64,000 nucleotides of DNA. Source: Variovorax paradoxus (GTDB taxonomy: Bacteria; Pseudomonadota; Gammaproteobacteria; Burkholderiales; Burkholderiaceae_C). Below, piece by piece: positions 63,191-64,000 of the stretch. Location: contig NZ_JAUSRN010000015.1 of assembly GCF_030811855.1 (NCBI RefSeq), positions 1-64,000 on the forward strand, written 5' to 3'. Position numbers and translations under genes: made by a program. Position 1 is the first letter of the stretch. Each line of letters starts with the position of its first letter. The notes beneath the pieces are model-generated. The model saw only the letters and a list, made by a program, of their open reading frames with translations, was not told where the DNA came from and did no database searches.

Positions 63191-63547
63191 ATGCCCGTGC
63201 TCGCTGTTTTCGACGCCGAAGGAAACTGGCGCGACACGCATGTGTGCGACGGCTGGATCAACGAGCACCTGGCTCGGCAGGGTGTGGCCTGGGGCCGCGA
63301 AACCGCGCCGCAAGGGCAGCAGGTGCTCGACCGTGCGGCGCTTGTCTACCTGCCCACGCAGGACGGCTATCTGGGCCTGCTGTTCGAAGCCGGGGAATGG
63401 GTGGCGCTGCCGGCCGACAAGCCGCATTTCTTCGATGCCGGCGAGGCGAAGTCGTTCGATGGATTGCCCGCCGCGCTGCCGCTGTTCGAGGCCTTCGTCG
63501 AACAAGTGCTGTCCCTCACGGGCAACGACGCCGACGACGACGCGTGA
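63191..63547 (+). CDS. Small cupin-like protein, possibly related to acireductone dioxygenase
   Basis: 118 residues, 21 bp after metQ. MPVLAVFDAEGNWRDTHVCDGWINEHLARQGVAWGRE and later GLLFEAGEWVALPADKPHFFDAGEAKSF resemble the N-terminus and the VPAGTPHWFDMG segment of acireductone dioxygenase (methionine salvage). The metal-binding HxHx4E motif is absent and the protein is about 60 residues short, so it is probably not that enzyme, or a decayed form. Its place behind a methionine ABC transporter fits a sulfur or methionine role. Low certainty. Confidence 0.5.
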   Translation: MPVLAVFDAEGNWRDTHVCDGWINEHLARQGVAWGRETAPQGQQVLDRAALVYLPTQDGYLGLLFEAGEWVALPADKPHFFDAGEAKSFDGLPAALPLFEAFVEQVLSLTGNDADDDA

Positions 63548-63565
63548 AACAATACCCAAAGCCTT

Positions 63566-63690
63566 CTGACCTTCTCCCTCCCCTCCCGGGGGAGGGTTGG
63601 GTGGGGGCACGACGGCGTTCAAAACAGGCCGTCGCTGAATACGGGAGCCGCCCCCATCCCAGCCTTCCCCCAGAGGGGGAAGGAGCAATA
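63566..63690. repeat. Dispersed intergenic repeat, copy 2 (inverted)
   Basis: Reverse complement of the repeat at 59614-59738 with scattered changes; shares ATTGCTCCTTCCCCC, GGATGGGGGCGGCTCCCGTATT and the CTCCCCCGGGAGGGGAGGGA hairpin. A further partial unit (CTCTCCCTCCCGTGGGATGG, about 63711-63731) follows. Lies between the cupin-like gene and the LysR gene, acting as a probable terminator. Confidence 0.75.
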
Positions 63691-63747
63691 CCGAGGACCC
63701 CCTGACTTTCTCTCTCCCTCCCGTGGGATGGTTGAGGTGCCTGTGCC

Positions 63748-64000
63748 TCAGTGTTTCGCCTCGTTCTTCAGAAAGTCGACAAAAGCCCGCAGCGGCGCCG
63801 GCATGTGCGTGCGGCTCGGGTAGTAGAGAAACGGACCCGAAAAGCTTTGCCACCAATCCTCCAGCACCGGCACCAGCGCACCGCGGTCGAGCGAGGGTCG
63901 CAGGTATTCGTCGAAGGTGTAGATGAGGCCCAGGCCCGATTCGGCCGCATGCAGTTCAAGATCGATCATCGACGCCACCAGCGGCCCGCTCGGCGTGATG
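63748..64000 (-). CDS. LysR-type regulator, C-terminal part only
   Basis: The last 84 codons of a gene that continues past the right edge. ITPSGPLVASMIDLELHAAESGLGLIYTFDEYLRPSLDRGALVPVLEDWWQSFSGPFLYYPSRTHMPAPLRAFVDFL is the closing part of a CrgA-subgroup LysR effector domain. DNA-binding domain is out of view. Confidence 0.87.
   Translation of the reverse strand, partial: ITPSGPLVASMIDLELHAAESGLGLIYTFDEYLRPSLDRGALVPVLEDWWQSFSGPFLYYPSRTHMPAPLRAFVDFLKNEAKH

Noticed and set aside
63191..63547. Naming the small cupin gene acireductone dioxygenase
   Set aside because: The metal-binding HxHx4E motif and about 60 residues of the family are missing; only segments are similar.

Overview
The window is GC-rich, densely coding DNA of a betaproteobacterium of the order Burkholderiales. 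The gene set (glyoxylate carboligase cluster, MaeB malic enzyme, type IV minor pilin cluster with PilY1, many LysR and GntR regulators, RF2 with a programmed frameshift, a tRNA-Thr island site) and the style of the repeats fit the Comamonadaceae, and Variovorax or a close relative is my best guess. That placement is inference from family knowledge, not from a search.

Layout. 0-8.9 kb: tail of a DapA-family gene, maeB, a FAD-dependent halogenase-like flavoprotein, and the glyoxylate operon gcl-hyi-glxR with a divergent LysR regulator. 8.9-14.3 kb: an exported carotenoid-oxygenase-like enzyme with a DUF2141 partner, an AI-2E family permease, and a dctA-GntR operon. 14.5-21.3 kb: type IV minor pilin operon pilE-fimT-pilV-pilW-pilX-pilY1. 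21.4-23.5 kb: PfpI-like protein, CBS protein and an aldo/keto reductase pseudogene. 23.5-28.3 kb: purine/allantoin transport block (NCS1 permease, allantoin/hydantoin racemase, GntR regulator, NCS2 permease). 28.4-37.9 kb: GNAT, LysR, acetate kinase, MFS exporter with divergent LysR, SMP-30 lactonase and a large class A penicillin-binding protein.

38.2-53.97 kb: a 15.7-kb genomic island inserted in the 3' half of tRNA-Thr(CGT). It is bounded by 58-bp perfect direct repeats and carries a tyrosine integrase at its left end. It has AlpA-like and primase/ATPase genes but no recognisable relaxase or structural gene, so it looks like a satellite or mobilizable island. Cargo includes a type II restriction-modification pair, an EVE-domain protein with a PD-(D/E)XK-like C-terminus, a Panacea-type toxin-antitoxin pair, two paralogous zinc-ribbon membrane proteins and several unrecognised genes. 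The right third holds gene debris (tails of an ATP-dependent DNA ligase and a DUF72 gene). This is the most interesting part of the window.

54.0-64.0 kb: core genes again. prfB (with the RF2 +1 frameshift), a HAD phosphatase, pepN and fbp form one operon reading toward the tRNA. A divergent methionine-type ABC transporter locus follows (metQ-like; metN-metI-metQ plus a small cupin-like gene), flanked by an inverted pair of about 125-bp dispersed repeats. The window ends inside a LysR gene.

The metabolic genes connect: purine and allantoin uptake can yield glyoxylate, which Gcl, Hyi and GlxR convert to glycerate, while DctA and MaeB handle C4-dicarboxylates. Three near-identical TTGTATACAA-type sites lie upstream of the dctA, NCS2 and NCS1 genes and suggest related FCD-type GntR control.
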